From the NCBI GenBank assembly GCA_023014365.1, contig JAEBUN010000035.1, positions 1 to 64,000 of the forward strand: DNA of 64,000 bases, written 5' to 3'. This document shows positions 11,783-21,971 of this stretch, piece by piece. Source of the DNA: Lepiota brunneoincarnata (lineage: Eukaryota > Basidiomycota > Agaricomycetes > Agaricales > Agaricaceae). A program made the translations under genes and the position numbers. How positions within the stretch are numbered: position 1 is the stretch's first letter; each line of letters starts with the position of its first letter. The notes under the pieces are model-generated. The model was not told the DNA's origin and did no database searches. It saw only the letters and a list, made by a program, of their open reading frames with translations.

Positions 11783-11999
11783 TGTAAGGCTGCTACGAGT
11801 TCTCGGGGGTAAAAGACTTGTATTCGGTAACTACGTGGCACGTATTTTAAAGGAGCGTAATGTATGTAAAAATGCGAGATTTCTACGTAAAAAGAGAGAG
11901 AGAGATAGTAAGTATTATGTATGATAGAAAGAGATAGGACAGAGCCGAAAATACAAGATTATCGTGACGTCCTCGCGTAGCCAAGAGGACGTCCCTACA
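11783..11999 (+). repeat. Dispersed repeat, copy 1 (TGTAAGGCTGCT family)
   Basis: Starts TGTAAGGCTGCT, includes GGGGGTAAAAGAC and ACGTGGCACGTATTTTA, and ends with the short palindrome GACGTCCTC, an 8-10 nt loop and GAGGACGTC, then CCCTACA. Homologous to 34047-34250 on the same strand and to 43737-43975 inverted. TG and CA ends recall a solo LTR, but I saw no target-site duplication. It begins about 300 bp after P450-1. Confidence 0.7.
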
Positions 12000-12113
12000 C
12001 GATCGACATCTATCGAGGACATAGGCATTACACAGCTGCAACTTTCTCCTCCCAGTTCGCTGTCACCTCCGCGGATCTGTTGGGGACTCGAAATGTGTCT
12101 TCAGAACGCAAAA

Positions 12114-12985
12114 TTATAAGGTTGCAGCCCTACCAGGACCTGTGTACCAGAAGCGTGACTGGATCTGTGGCGTCGGTTGAGTAGGATAGAGAACCGTAGG
12201 TGTTAATAGAGTTACCTTGTCAGTTATCGCAACGGAGAGGATGGGGGTAGTGGTGATTCTTCTACCCAAAAGCTCGATGCCTACCGCCCTTCCCCTTGAT
12301 GTATTGACCAAGGTTACTGCGCTAGGGATTTCTTCCGTCGGGACGGGTTCGCGGGTGGAAGGGCTAGTAATCATCGAATATGTGACTGGAGATTGTCTAG
12401 TGCTGGAGTTCTGCGCTGAAGTCCTTATCCTAGCCATCGGGCTTGAATCATGAAACGCCAGGAATGGGACCGGGAATGTGCTCACGGAGACTCGTGAACC
12501 ACGGCACCGGCGATGTGGATGAGCTGGGAACCTTGATTGAAATTGTATGGAGGGTTGGTGTCGAGGCAGCCGGGTAATGCGGGGGCAGAATGGGACACCT
12601 ATGCCGGCGGAGGGGATTTTCTGCAGGTTAAGGAGCTCACCGAGGATTGCATGCCGATTTCGGGCAGCATCTGCCCCCTCATCCGCAAGAGGCGTTCCGT
12701 GTGGTCTGCGATCAACCTCTAGAAAGGGAGCAGAGGGATCGGGGGGCCCAAGGTCGTGTAGAGGGGGGGGGATGTTGTGTGCCGGCTAGGGTTCAAATGG
12801 GAACGGGGGGAAGGGAGCGTATAAAAAAGATACATACCTTTTATCCACGATCCATGGCGATCCTCCCCATCGAACACGCCACTATCTCCGTCGACATTCT
12901 CAGACACGGCGGACTCGCCCTCAGCGCTCTTTCCCTCACCCACGCCCACTCCACCCGTCGAACACAGCGGCACGCTCCGTAATTC
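12114..12985 (-). CDS. Possible gene fragment of unknown function (two exons)
   Basis: I do not recognise it. A minus-strand exon ending near 12848 (GSWIK) can be joined across an intron with a GTATGT donor and TTTCTAG acceptor to a long exon that starts EVDRRPHGTPLADEG near 12720 and stays open to a stop at 12114. The second exon has a charged helical start (ARNRHAILGELLNLQKIP) and then a Ser/Thr/Pro-rich tail. No start codon was found upstream in frame, and an in-frame stop lies near 13033. It could be the 3' part of a decayed gene or a chance open stretch in GC-rich DNA. Confidence 0.3.
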
Positions 12986-14730
12986 AAGCTGTCCGTTGCT
13001 GCAGTAGGACCCCCTCCCGTGGTGGTGATATCAAGAAGCTGGTTCGCAAGACGTCACTGCCATGTTTCCTTGGCACGAATGTACATGTGCTTGGTGGGAA
13101 TCGCTTGCAGGAGTGGAACGAGCAGCTAAACATCACCCTAGAAGCGGTAGCCTTGGGTGAGAGCTAAAGCTGAAGCTTTGAATTAGTGGAGAGGGGGACC
13201 AGCGAACGCGTGCCATAATGCAGAAGGGTGGACCAACTTGGCACAGAACCCGATAATCAGCATGGTCAGGCGCTGATAAAGTGCATGAAGCGGAAGCGAG
13301 GACGGGAGCGGAGGGGTGGTTTGGGAGCTAAGGTGGCTATTTCGGTGAGTGGCCTCTCCATAGAGGTTTGCTGGTGCTGGAGGACTGTAAGTGGAACAGG
13401 CACGATTGGAAACGATTCATGGGTATTGTGTAGGCTACGAACACGATGAACGGTGCTGTGGAAATGGGCTTCATGTAGGTTTGAGCCTCGATGGGGTCAG
13501 CAGCAGCGGGTACGCATGTGGTGTTGGCTGGATATCCAAATCGTCGGTTGTGCCAGCTTGAGAGTACAGATCAGATGCTGGAGTTTAGTCGGCGGGTCTC
13601 GAGCGTTCACCCAGTGTGGGAACCGGTTTTGTAATGTAGTCCTCCGTTCTAACCTACCCTGGCAGCGAGGAACCCCATAGCTATCTACGAACCGCGCACC
13701 AACCAGGCAGCACCTGCAACCCTAGTCATTAGTTTCCAGTTTCTTAAGTGCTTGCATCACAGAGGCTAACTTGGTGTACCGAGTGTGAGAGAGGGACGTT
13801 TACTACAAATCGCTATAGTTCTGAACAGAGTGCTCCTTTAGGAATCCCCCCCAATGTGGAAGCTCACAGCACCGATCCATAGCTGATGCGCCTGCTCAAT
13901 AGTACTACCGGCAGATCGGCTCCTGAACGCTCGGACTGAGACCGCGCACACTCCACTTTGTTCCCGTACTTAGCGGGAAGCAATGACGATAATTGATACC
14001 TAAGCAGATGGAAGCCCAACTTAAGCATCAAATCATCTCGAGAGCCTGGAATCTACGATCTTCCGAGGACTACCCTCATCTCCCCGCAGAACCCTTCTCC
14101 TTCATTGCATCGCGTACCTTGAATCCTTGAGGAGACGGATTGGACGCCAAAGAAGCCGGGTCAATTTCCCTTATTGGCACGGTGGCAGCTGAATTTCATT
14201 TTACGACTTCTGCATCATATGTGGAGCATGTATATTCGTGGTGCCTAAGCCGCACCTGGGCTGCCTCCACATTACATGATGCACCCTACGCCACCTGTCA
14301 TCGCGTATGCCTCAAACAGTAGGACTGAACCCACCTATATAAATTGGGTTGCTCGGTATTCTCTTCCGCTTCTGCTGCACAATACAAGCTAGAGATTTCT
14401 TTCTAGAGCCAACGAAACAGCGGCAAAGGAGTCGGCTTTATAGCATTGCCCCCGGAAGCAGGCGTACCGACCAACTTGAAGGCGGATCAGGGGGGCTGTG
14501 TAGCTGGCAATTCGGGCGAGGAGCTTGTGCTTTGGAAGTGATCTGTTCCGTGTGCCATGGCATTTTACCCAGGAGTGACAGCGGGTGATTCCTAGGGCCC
14601 GGTAAGGGGATTGCAGCGTTGATCTTCCTGCGACATACGTCGCTTACGTTTCAGGCTATTTATTGAATTGTCATATATGTAGGCCCATGATGTCTTGTCA
14701 AAATCCCATCCCTTCCTCATCGATTGGACG
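12986..14730. other. Intergenic, no recognised gene
   Basis: Contains only short open frames without domain features. A TATATAAA box at 14337-14344 is about 390 bp before the BBE1 start and could belong to it only if the leader is long. Confidence 0.5.
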
Positions 14731-16761
14731 ATGTGGCGCCTCTCAGTGGCATCTTTGGCCCCGCTCTTCTTGTTCACCGCAGTCCATTCAAGCCCCCTTG
14801 ACTTCCCTGGCTGTAGAATATTACCTTCCGACGCGTCCTGGCCAAGCACCGCCGTATGGAACTCTCTCAACAGAACGCTCGACGGCCGATTGATCAGAAC
14901 GGTTCCCCTGGCCAACGTGTGCCATCAACCTTCGTTTAACACTACACAATGCAAAGAAATTCAAGAAAACTGGCATCGTGCAGCGCTCCAGTTCGTGATA
15001 TCCCTCGTCCGCGTATGACCATCGAACACTGAACCACTCTCCAGCGAAGCGAGCCCTTCCTCGATCATGGATCCTGTCCCTCTCAACAAGAGTTGCGATC
15101 CTTTTACCGACGTTCAGTCCCCGTGTATCATTGGTGCCTACGTACAGTACGCGGTGAACGTCTCCAAACCCCAGCACGTCATCAAAACTCTTCAGTTCGT
15201 GAAGGAGCACAATATTCGTTTCGTTGTTAAGAATACTGGCCACGAGTGAGTCATATTACTCATACCTCTGTTTATTTTCTCACGTAGTTTTGTAGCTATA
15301 TGCAAAGACCCACGGGTACTGGCGCGGTTTCTGTGTGGATGCACAACCTGCGGCAAATTGATTATATTGAGAACTTTAAATCCTCCCAGTACAGCGGCCC
15401 TGCCTTCAAAACCGGAGCCGGAGTTCTCGGTGGAGAAATTTTGGCCGCAGCCGACAAGGAAGGACTCGTAGTGGTCGTCGGTGAAGCCCCAGTAAGTCTC
15501 ACAGCTCTCCTCCAGACAGGGTATACTTATCGATAACCACTAGTCGACAGGCTTTACGGGAGGGTTCATTCAGGGTGGTGGACACTCTGTGTTCAGCTCA
15601 AAATATGGCCTCGCCGCAGACCAAACCCTGTCGTTCGAAGTTATCACACCAAGAGGAGACTTCATCACTGCATCGCCAAATGAGAATGCCGATTTGTACT
15701 GGGCCCTAAGTGGTGGGGTACGTACATCGACAATCTGAGACCCGACGCGTTTCCAATAATACTACTTGTCTAGGGCGCAGGAACCTACGGAGTCATATGG
15801 TCCGTAACCGTGAAAGCCTATCCCGACACTCCTGTCACGGCTGGAACAGTGCAATTCAGTTCTGAAGGAATCGCTCCAGACACTTACTGGGATATGGTCT
15901 CAACCTACCTATCCATCACACCTTCCTTCCCATCCGCCCACATCTTCTCGTTCGGCATCTACTCCAACACCAGTTTCCTCATGCCCTTGTTTGCCCTCAA
16001 TCGCAGCACAGATGATGTCGCTACCATCCTCAAACCTTTGACTTCTGCGCTCGACCAGCGCAATATCACCTATGAATCCTCGGCAAACACGTTCCCAACA
16101 TTCCTAGAAGCCTTTTCCAGCATGGCCGTGTTCCAGGATACGGATGTTGGCAGCTTCCAGATCGGGGGTAGGTTACTGCCGGTGTCAGTTGTGGAAGGAT
16201 AACAATACGCTGGCTGCATTGGTGAATGCGATCCGTGAAGTGGCGAACGCTGGAGGGGGGATCTTGGATGTGACGGTACGACCCGACTTGAAGACCGCCG
16301 GGAACCCTAACAACGCGGTTCTGCCAGCATGGCGAGATGCCCTTCATACCCTTTTCGTTACATTGTGAGTTCCCTGTTTGTACTTGATCCGTTGGATGGG
16401 ATCTAATTTATGTCATCAGGCCCATAGGCGAACAACAGAGCACAGCATCGATTCTACAAGATCAGCTTACCATCGCTAACACATTCCTCGATCCGTTGAG
16501 GCAGCTGACCCCCGGATCAGGCGTGTATATGAATGAGGTGATTGCCGAATAGCCTCTTACCCGTTCTCCTACTGATGTCATTCGCTCTCGCGTTCCAGGC
16601 CGCCTTTAAGGAGCCGAACTTCCAAACTGCCTTTTACTGGTAGCAACTACCGCCGCTTGCTGTCCATCAAAGACAAATACGATCCAGACCAGATCTTGTA
16701 TGGAGCTATTAATGTAGGCGGAGACCGATGGAGGGAAACTGAAGGGTGCCAGGTTGTGTAG
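14731..16761 (+). pseudogene. BBE1: secreted FAD-linked oxidase (VAO/BBE-like), two frame breaks
   Basis: Berberine-bridge-type flavoprotein that would oxidise an alcohol or amine with oxygen. The ATG at 14731 gives a signal peptide (MWRLSVASLAPLFLF, cleavage near residue 20). Introns restore NTGHDYMQRPTGTG (FAD-binding region, likely histidyl flavin site), FTGGFIQGGGHS, ALSGGGAGTYGV and the BBE C-terminus ending GAINVGGDRW. No cysteine is visible at the second flavinylation site, so attachment would be mono-covalent (inference). Two breaks could not be explained by introns: one extra base at about 16197 (VVE/DNNTL) and one at about 16638 (FY/GSNYRRLL). If these are sequence errors the gene is complete. 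It is convergent with the NmrA-like gene, and its closest functional counterpart here is BBE2. Confidence 0.78.
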
Positions 16762-17476
16762 GGTCCATTAGCGAGGGCCGGTTAAGAGACATTTCGGACG
16801 ATTTATCGCTATACTTAATGTTTTGAATAGAATGTGCAATGCACGAAGGTTGCCATTTGCTCGGGCGCTATTGCAAGCCCTGTGGGATGTGACTAGGATC
16901 TCGGAACTACGTCATCGAACGAGTGAAGTGAACTGCCAGATCAATTGCTACTACTCTGGTGTAGCACTACACATCACCCCCCACCACCATGCCACAGGTC
17001 CGTCAGACTGCTTTATCATGCATGACTGCACCTCCCAACATTTTCCTCATCACTCTTCCTCATACCTCTCATGGTTACACCGAGTTCACCATCAGGAATT
17101 ATAGGTTGCAGGAATCAGAATTAGTGCACTTTTGTTCTTCCATACATGGGTCCTTGACTAGATTTACCGTATCCGAGGGCCCTACGAAGGCGAGCCTTGC
17201 TGAAGTCAATTTTGTTTTCGGACTTGCTCTGCCCCAAGCATTCCCTAATAAAACTTCGAAACCAAGTGCCACGACGACTCCGCTATTGCTCGGGCTTGAC
17301 TTCTCTAAGGTAAACCGAAAAACAGGTTCACCCACCTTGAAAGTTTTCTCCACACAAATACGGCGATAGAGATATTCGTTATAACCATGTCCATCCCACT
17401 ACACAACTATAACACATGTTAGACATATGTATCAACATTCGGGCAAATTGTTACAGTGCTAGAATTGATTCATGAA
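16762..17476. other. Intergenic between convergent BBE1 and NmrA-like genes
   Basis: Both flanking genes end here. Open frames on either strand at 16.99-17.37 kb show no domain signature and lack a neighbour to splice with. Nothing supported. Confidence 0.5.
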
Positions 17477-18424
17477 CTAATTCGGGATCCAGACCTCGCG
17501 GTTAGCCGTGAAATAATCTATAAGACGCCTGTGCCCCATTTCTTTAACTTCCGCGTTGAAGTAGTCCACTTCTTTTCCGAGAGCAATCTCCTGCTCCATC
17601 CAAAGCATCCTCCCCGCATAGTCGTCCGGCAACCCGAAGCCCTTCCAGAATTGGACGGATTCATCATCTGTCAGTCGTTTGTGCGTGATCTTTCTTCCGA
17701 TCACCTTGCTGAGGAGCTCTGCAGCCTATCGAGACATACGGTTAGGATCGGAACAAAGCATTAGGGGCCTGACTTACTTCATCATAAGTGAAAAGTTCCG
17801 GCCCGACAATGAGATGGTCGGTGTTGTGGCTCTTTTCATCGACAAGTGCTCTGAAACCAACGTCGGCAATATCATTGACCGACACGAAAGGAATTTTGCC
17901 ATCCTTTGCTGCAGTGACGATCATGTTATCTTCGCGGATGGTCTTGTAGAACATCATAGCGAAGTTCTCTGTGTGAATATGTCGTTAAACTTTAAATGGA
18001 ATAGGATATTTTGAAGCAGTCACATACCAAAAAACCATGTTGGTCGTAGGACAGCATAGTCCACCCCACGATTGGCTAGGTATTCATGCACCAATCCCAG
18101 TGGTGGGACGCCCGCTGGGGTGCAAGAACCGCTCACGAGCACAAATCGCTTGACACCCTTTGAAATCGCGAGCTCGACGAATTCTTTGACGATATCCAAC
18201 ATATCATACATGTGTGGTCCGACTATGTAGACACGATCGATGTTGGGGTCCGCTTTGAACGGGTTTTCGAATGAGGAGGGCTCAAGCCAATTGAAGTAAA
18301 CACCATTGAAAGGCTCGGGGATCTTTGAGCGTGCAGCGAGCAATACAGGATAGCCTGCGTCCTTTAAGAGGCGAGCAACGCGGCCACCTGTCTGTCCTGT
18401 ACCACCGGTAACAAGGATAGTCAT
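17477..18424 (-). CDS. NmrA-like NAD(P)-dependent oxidoreductase (EasG/agroclavine dehydrogenase-like)
   Basis: Rossmann-fold reductase of the atypical SDR class, about 285 residues. The start at 18424 places the nucleotide-binding motif [10 protein letters not shown] at residues 7-16. Other landmarks are [29 protein letters not shown] and [12 protein letters not shown] joined by an intron to ENFAMMFY, then [17 protein letters not shown]. Two introns of normal GT-AG type give an unbroken frame to the stop at 17477. EasG, the best characterised relative, reduces an imine in ergot alkaloid synthesis. Agaricomycetes carry many relatives, so a role in alkaloid chemistry is not implied. In this context it probably reduces a C=C, C=N or carbonyl bond in a cluster intermediate. 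It is divergent from cupin 1 across about 870 bp. Confidence 0.88.
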
Positions 18425-19295
18425 GGGATAATCAAGTAGAGGTAAGTATCCAAATGGTGTCGTGGACGTGTCCAGTGATCGGCTATGACCACTCAAGTCC
18501 TTTTAAACCGTTGGGACATTTCTGAGGTGGGTGCTCTTCCACAGATTTGTTCTCGTATTCAATAGTCTACCGGGACGCTGTCAACCCCGACAGTACCGGT
18601 CTAGCATCCAAGTACCAGTATGGGAACTAGAAAGGGCGATTATACTGCTGTGCTCGTACGAAGCACTTGGGGTAATGTACTTCAAAACATTTGCCCGAGA
18701 TCATCGTAGTGATGATTGAATGATCGAGAGCTTATTTATTCGTTCTGCTGGTCTTCTTCGTGCACCCGTGTAACCGCACATTTTGTGGTGCCGGTTGTTC
18801 ATACTAGGTGATTAAGGAGCTAGTGATCCCGAAATGACCGGAGAAAGCCGAAGTCCCTGATGGGTTCCCGATTTGTTAGACTGTGGAAAGTGGCTGGAGA
18901 CGGGTGGGATGCGGTGAGATCTCTAGGACGATCCTAGCTTGAATCTTGATTCCACTTCCGACGTCGACTCGGATCAAAAATAGATCCTCTCATCGCGCTC
19001 TAATATTGTACGTACCATCCTGACACCTCTCTCGGGGCTGATGCCCCTATTTTACTCTAACCTTCCCAACCAACGCACTAGCTTGATATGCCTCGACCGC
19101 CATCTTATGGAATGAGATCCTACCCGTGGAGCTCGAGAGTACCAAATCCATCAACGGGAATAGAAGTATTCCGGCCGAATTAATATTTTATAGGAGCCTA
19201 TATACGGACCACTCGAGCAGAGAGAACGACCCCAAGACCTTGGTGGATTTACAGTTCATCTCCAAACACCCATTTTATTCATTTCCTCCCTCAGC
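18425..19295. promoter_or_regulatory. Bidirectional intergenic region (NmrA-like / cupin 1)
   Basis: About 870 bp lies between divergent starts at 18424 and 19296 with no gene inside, so it must hold both promoters. A TATATA-containing stretch at about 19199-19204 lies 90-95 bp before the cupin 1 ATG. No operator could be recognised. Confidence 0.4.
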
Positions 19296-19855
19296 ATGCC
19301 CGCTCAAGTATGCTATCTCATGTCGCAAAGTCCCACCAATTGCTGACAATCTTGTGCATAGGTCATTCCAGGAGCTTTGTTGGACCAACGCGCCAATAAA
19401 CATCCCCAAGTCGACAACTGGAGTGTCACTCGGCTCAATGACCACCGCCCAGCGTACACATCGCACTACCTCATGAGCTCAGTCCAGACCGTTGAACAGG
19501 GAAAGCCCATTCTTCTATCACTCCCCGGCCCAGCGATCATTTACATCCTCGAGGGTATGTATCTTGTTTTAGGGGACGATTCTCACCTGACGTATCCCAT
19601 CCGACAGGTGAGCACACGCTAGAGGATAAAGCCAAGCCCCCAGCTGGCGAAGATATTTTCAAGGTCGTTACAGGGGACATCCTCAGCATTGATAAAGGAT
19701 CCCTTGTCTCATGGACCACCTCTGGGAAAGGCAAATGCAAGTTGTCCAGGATTTTAATTCTTCGGTGGCTCGCTAACTACTCCTTGAATATAGTCTTCAG
19801 CTTGGTTTGGGCCCCTACCACGTACCACCCGGAGGATCTCGTTATCACCGCCTGA
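19296..19855 (+). CDS. Cupin 1: small single-domain cupin
   Basis: Small beta-barrel protein of about 140 residues, EutQ/RmlC-cupin type. The first exon encodes only M-P-A-Q, and the intron at 19308-19361 joins it to VIPGALLDQRANKHP. Further pieces are YTSHYLMSSVQTVEQGK, GPAIIYILEG, VVTGDILSIDKGSLVSW and the final exon VFSLVWAPTTYHPEDL. The last intron uses a GC donor (AAAG|GCAAAT), the same position and type as in cupin 2. The classic metal-binding histidine set is not obvious, so it may bind a ligand or isomerise rather than oxygenate. It is the inverted paralogue of cupin 2 and convergent with it, sharing the exon layout. Confidence 0.75.
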
Positions 19856-20845
19856 GCCTCTACCTAATGTTGTACCGTAACTAGTCCTATACACGATATG
19901 AAACTTAAATTTCACTATCTGGCTGCTTGAATTACGTTCTGTGCAAGTTTGGTGCCGTCGGGCGTCGTATTATGTTTTTCATTAGGAGATCCAAAGTTGA
20001 ACCTAAGGCTGGGGAGAGTGAGAGACGATCTGAAGCCATGTGCGAGTTCGAGTGACAATGAAGTCAGGTTGCCCTCCTTTTCACACTCTCTGACAACAGT
20101 CTTGTGTCTGCCAAGTCTTAAGCGTTGTCTCTTAATTCCCTCTGGCCGATCTATTTGTAATGCGAGGTATCACCTTTTATTTTCTTTTCCGGTTTTTCCT
20201 CCGTCCCGGGAACTAACCTCCTTGACGACCACACACGCACCATGAGGTGTGGTATTAGTGAGGGCTCAAATACGTAGATATAACCTTATAGATAGTTTCA
20301 GACCTGAGTGGGGGTACTGCAGTGCCCGCCCTCCAACTCAGTCCAGTAGCAGGAATACCATTTTTACTGACACCACCATCCCCCGACTGCAGAATCATGT
20401 CTTCATGCTTTGTCGCGGGTAGCCCTTGCGCCTAATTTCAGAGCGGCAGGACGAGTTCTAACAGGGGTTAAGGTGTTCGGACGTAAACTTTCTGGGGTGA
20501 AGAGAGAAAATAGTTGGCCCAAGTTTGTCCCCAACGCGCAACCTCGGCCGAAACAAAAGGACAGGGACCCTGAAAAGACAGTGGTAGAGAGTGGGCGATA
20601 GTATATGAATAATGAGACCTCTCGCACGGATGTAAGCGTTCTTCATCAGACTCATTCACAGAGTTGGGGCACAATATATCTCTCTTACCCAAGGTCAACG
20701 ACAATCGCACACGTAGCCATTCTACGACCACTCAAAATAAAGGTATTGCGATGTGGCATAACGGTTATATTCGACATACTACATAAATCATAGAGTTGAC
20801 TACAATATATTATTCGATTTGTTCTTGAAAACCGAACATTTCAAC
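19856..20845. other. Intergenic between convergent cupins
   Basis: Contains both 3' ends. Overlapping open frames on both strands at 20.40-20.73 kb have no recognisable domain and no splice partner. No gene supported. Confidence 0.5.
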
Positions 20846-21409
20846 TCAGAAACCACTGACATCGGCGACAATATCATCAGGCCAGTATTTTGTGGGAGAC
20901 CAAATTACACCGAATGCTGCGAACGACAGATGAGCGATTTTGAAAAATGGGGGTGTACTGCTTAAGACATGCCTTTCCCTTCAACAGGTGCTGTCCACTT
21001 GAGGAGGGAGCCATTTTCAACGTAGACGAAATCACCGGCTGTGACATCAAAAGGCTTGTGGGGATTGGCCCTATCCTGCACGGTGTAAGCACCTGTGAAA
21101 AAAGATCTTATGTGAGTCAAGCTCATTATCTTTGGAGTGCAACACATACCCTCGACAATGTAGATGAAGGTCGGTCCGGGGTAGGTGCCGCCGATAGGCA
21201 TTCCTTGCCCGATCGTATGAACGCATGGCATCAGGTAGTGAGTTGAGTCTGTAGGGCGCTCCTCGACAATCCTGTTCAGTGACAAGTTGTTGATGCCCTC
21301 GACAGTGCGGCTGCGTCCTTCCAAAGAAGCAGGAGTGATGACCTGTCGTCACAACGATCAGCCTGTATATTCACGCTGGCACAAGCGAGGACAGTACTTT
21401 GATACCCAT
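20846..21409 (-). CDS. Cupin 2: small single-domain cupin, paralogue of cupin 1
   Basis: Same architecture as cupin 1. A four-codon first exon (M-G-I-K, start 21409) is spliced to VITPASLEGRSRTVEG, followed by STHYLMPCVHTIGQGMP, GPTFIYIVEG, DVTAGDFVYVENGSLLKW and the last exon AFGVIWSPTKYWPDDIV, with the stop at 20846-20848. The last intron has a GC donor (AAAG|GCATGT) like cupin 1. The frame is unbroken. The proteins are diverged in sequence but align throughout, so the duplication is old compared with the VOC triplication. The start is 563 bp from the divergent BBE2 start, suggesting shared control. Confidence 0.77.
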
Positions 21410-21971
21410 GGTATGAGAGAGATGGTCAGAATTTGAGAGGTGGTTATCGTGTTGGATGGCCACTCATAACTTCGCACTTCCAGGCTTTATCCCTCGCCCT
21501 TCCGGTTAAGTCGCCCCTAGACCGGCTATTTTACCTTGGGATCGATCTTACATTACCCCCGAGCGCTTTGTGTATTGGCTTGAGATTACCGCTTAGTCGA
21601 TCGATTTCGATGATGTCGGGAACGTGGGGTCATTCTCCGTGATTCCAAGCTCCTCAATCATTTCATGAAACTGTTCCATGAGCCCAACACGGCCGCACCC
21701 AAACAAGTCTAAACAAAGCCCTCTCTTTGCAATGTCCTCATCTCATGGTTTGGACCGCCTTTTACCCTGGCCCGCCGGGATCTTCGGAGCGATCCAAGAC
21801 CCTTTAGTCAGTCCATTGCTTTTCTCCATTTTGGTTAGTGCGAAATAACTGGTCAGCCCTCTGCTACACAAACGTTCTAGATTCGGTCATTATCTAACCC
21901 TCCAAGCTTCACAATGGTATAACTTGGAGGAAACCGCGACTATCACGAGTTATCCTGAATTCACATCCTCG
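21410..21971. promoter_or_regulatory. Bidirectional promoter region (cupin 2 / BBE2)
   Basis: Non-coding 562 bp between divergent starts. No operator was identified. A false start, ATG-GTA-TAA at about 21914, precedes the BBE2 start used here. Confidence 0.4.

Noticed and set aside
11783..11999. Solo LTR of a retrotransposon
   Set aside because: TG/CA ends and length fit, but the flanking 5 bp do not match at either full copy and no internal region is visible, so it was recorded only as a dispersed repeat.
17477..18424. Ergot-alkaloid biosynthesis because of the EasG-like reductase and BBE oxidases
   Set aside because: No prenyltransferase, methyltransferase or catalase-like gene of that pathway is present, and EasG-like proteins are widespread in Agaricomycetes. 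A terpene synthase explains the context better.
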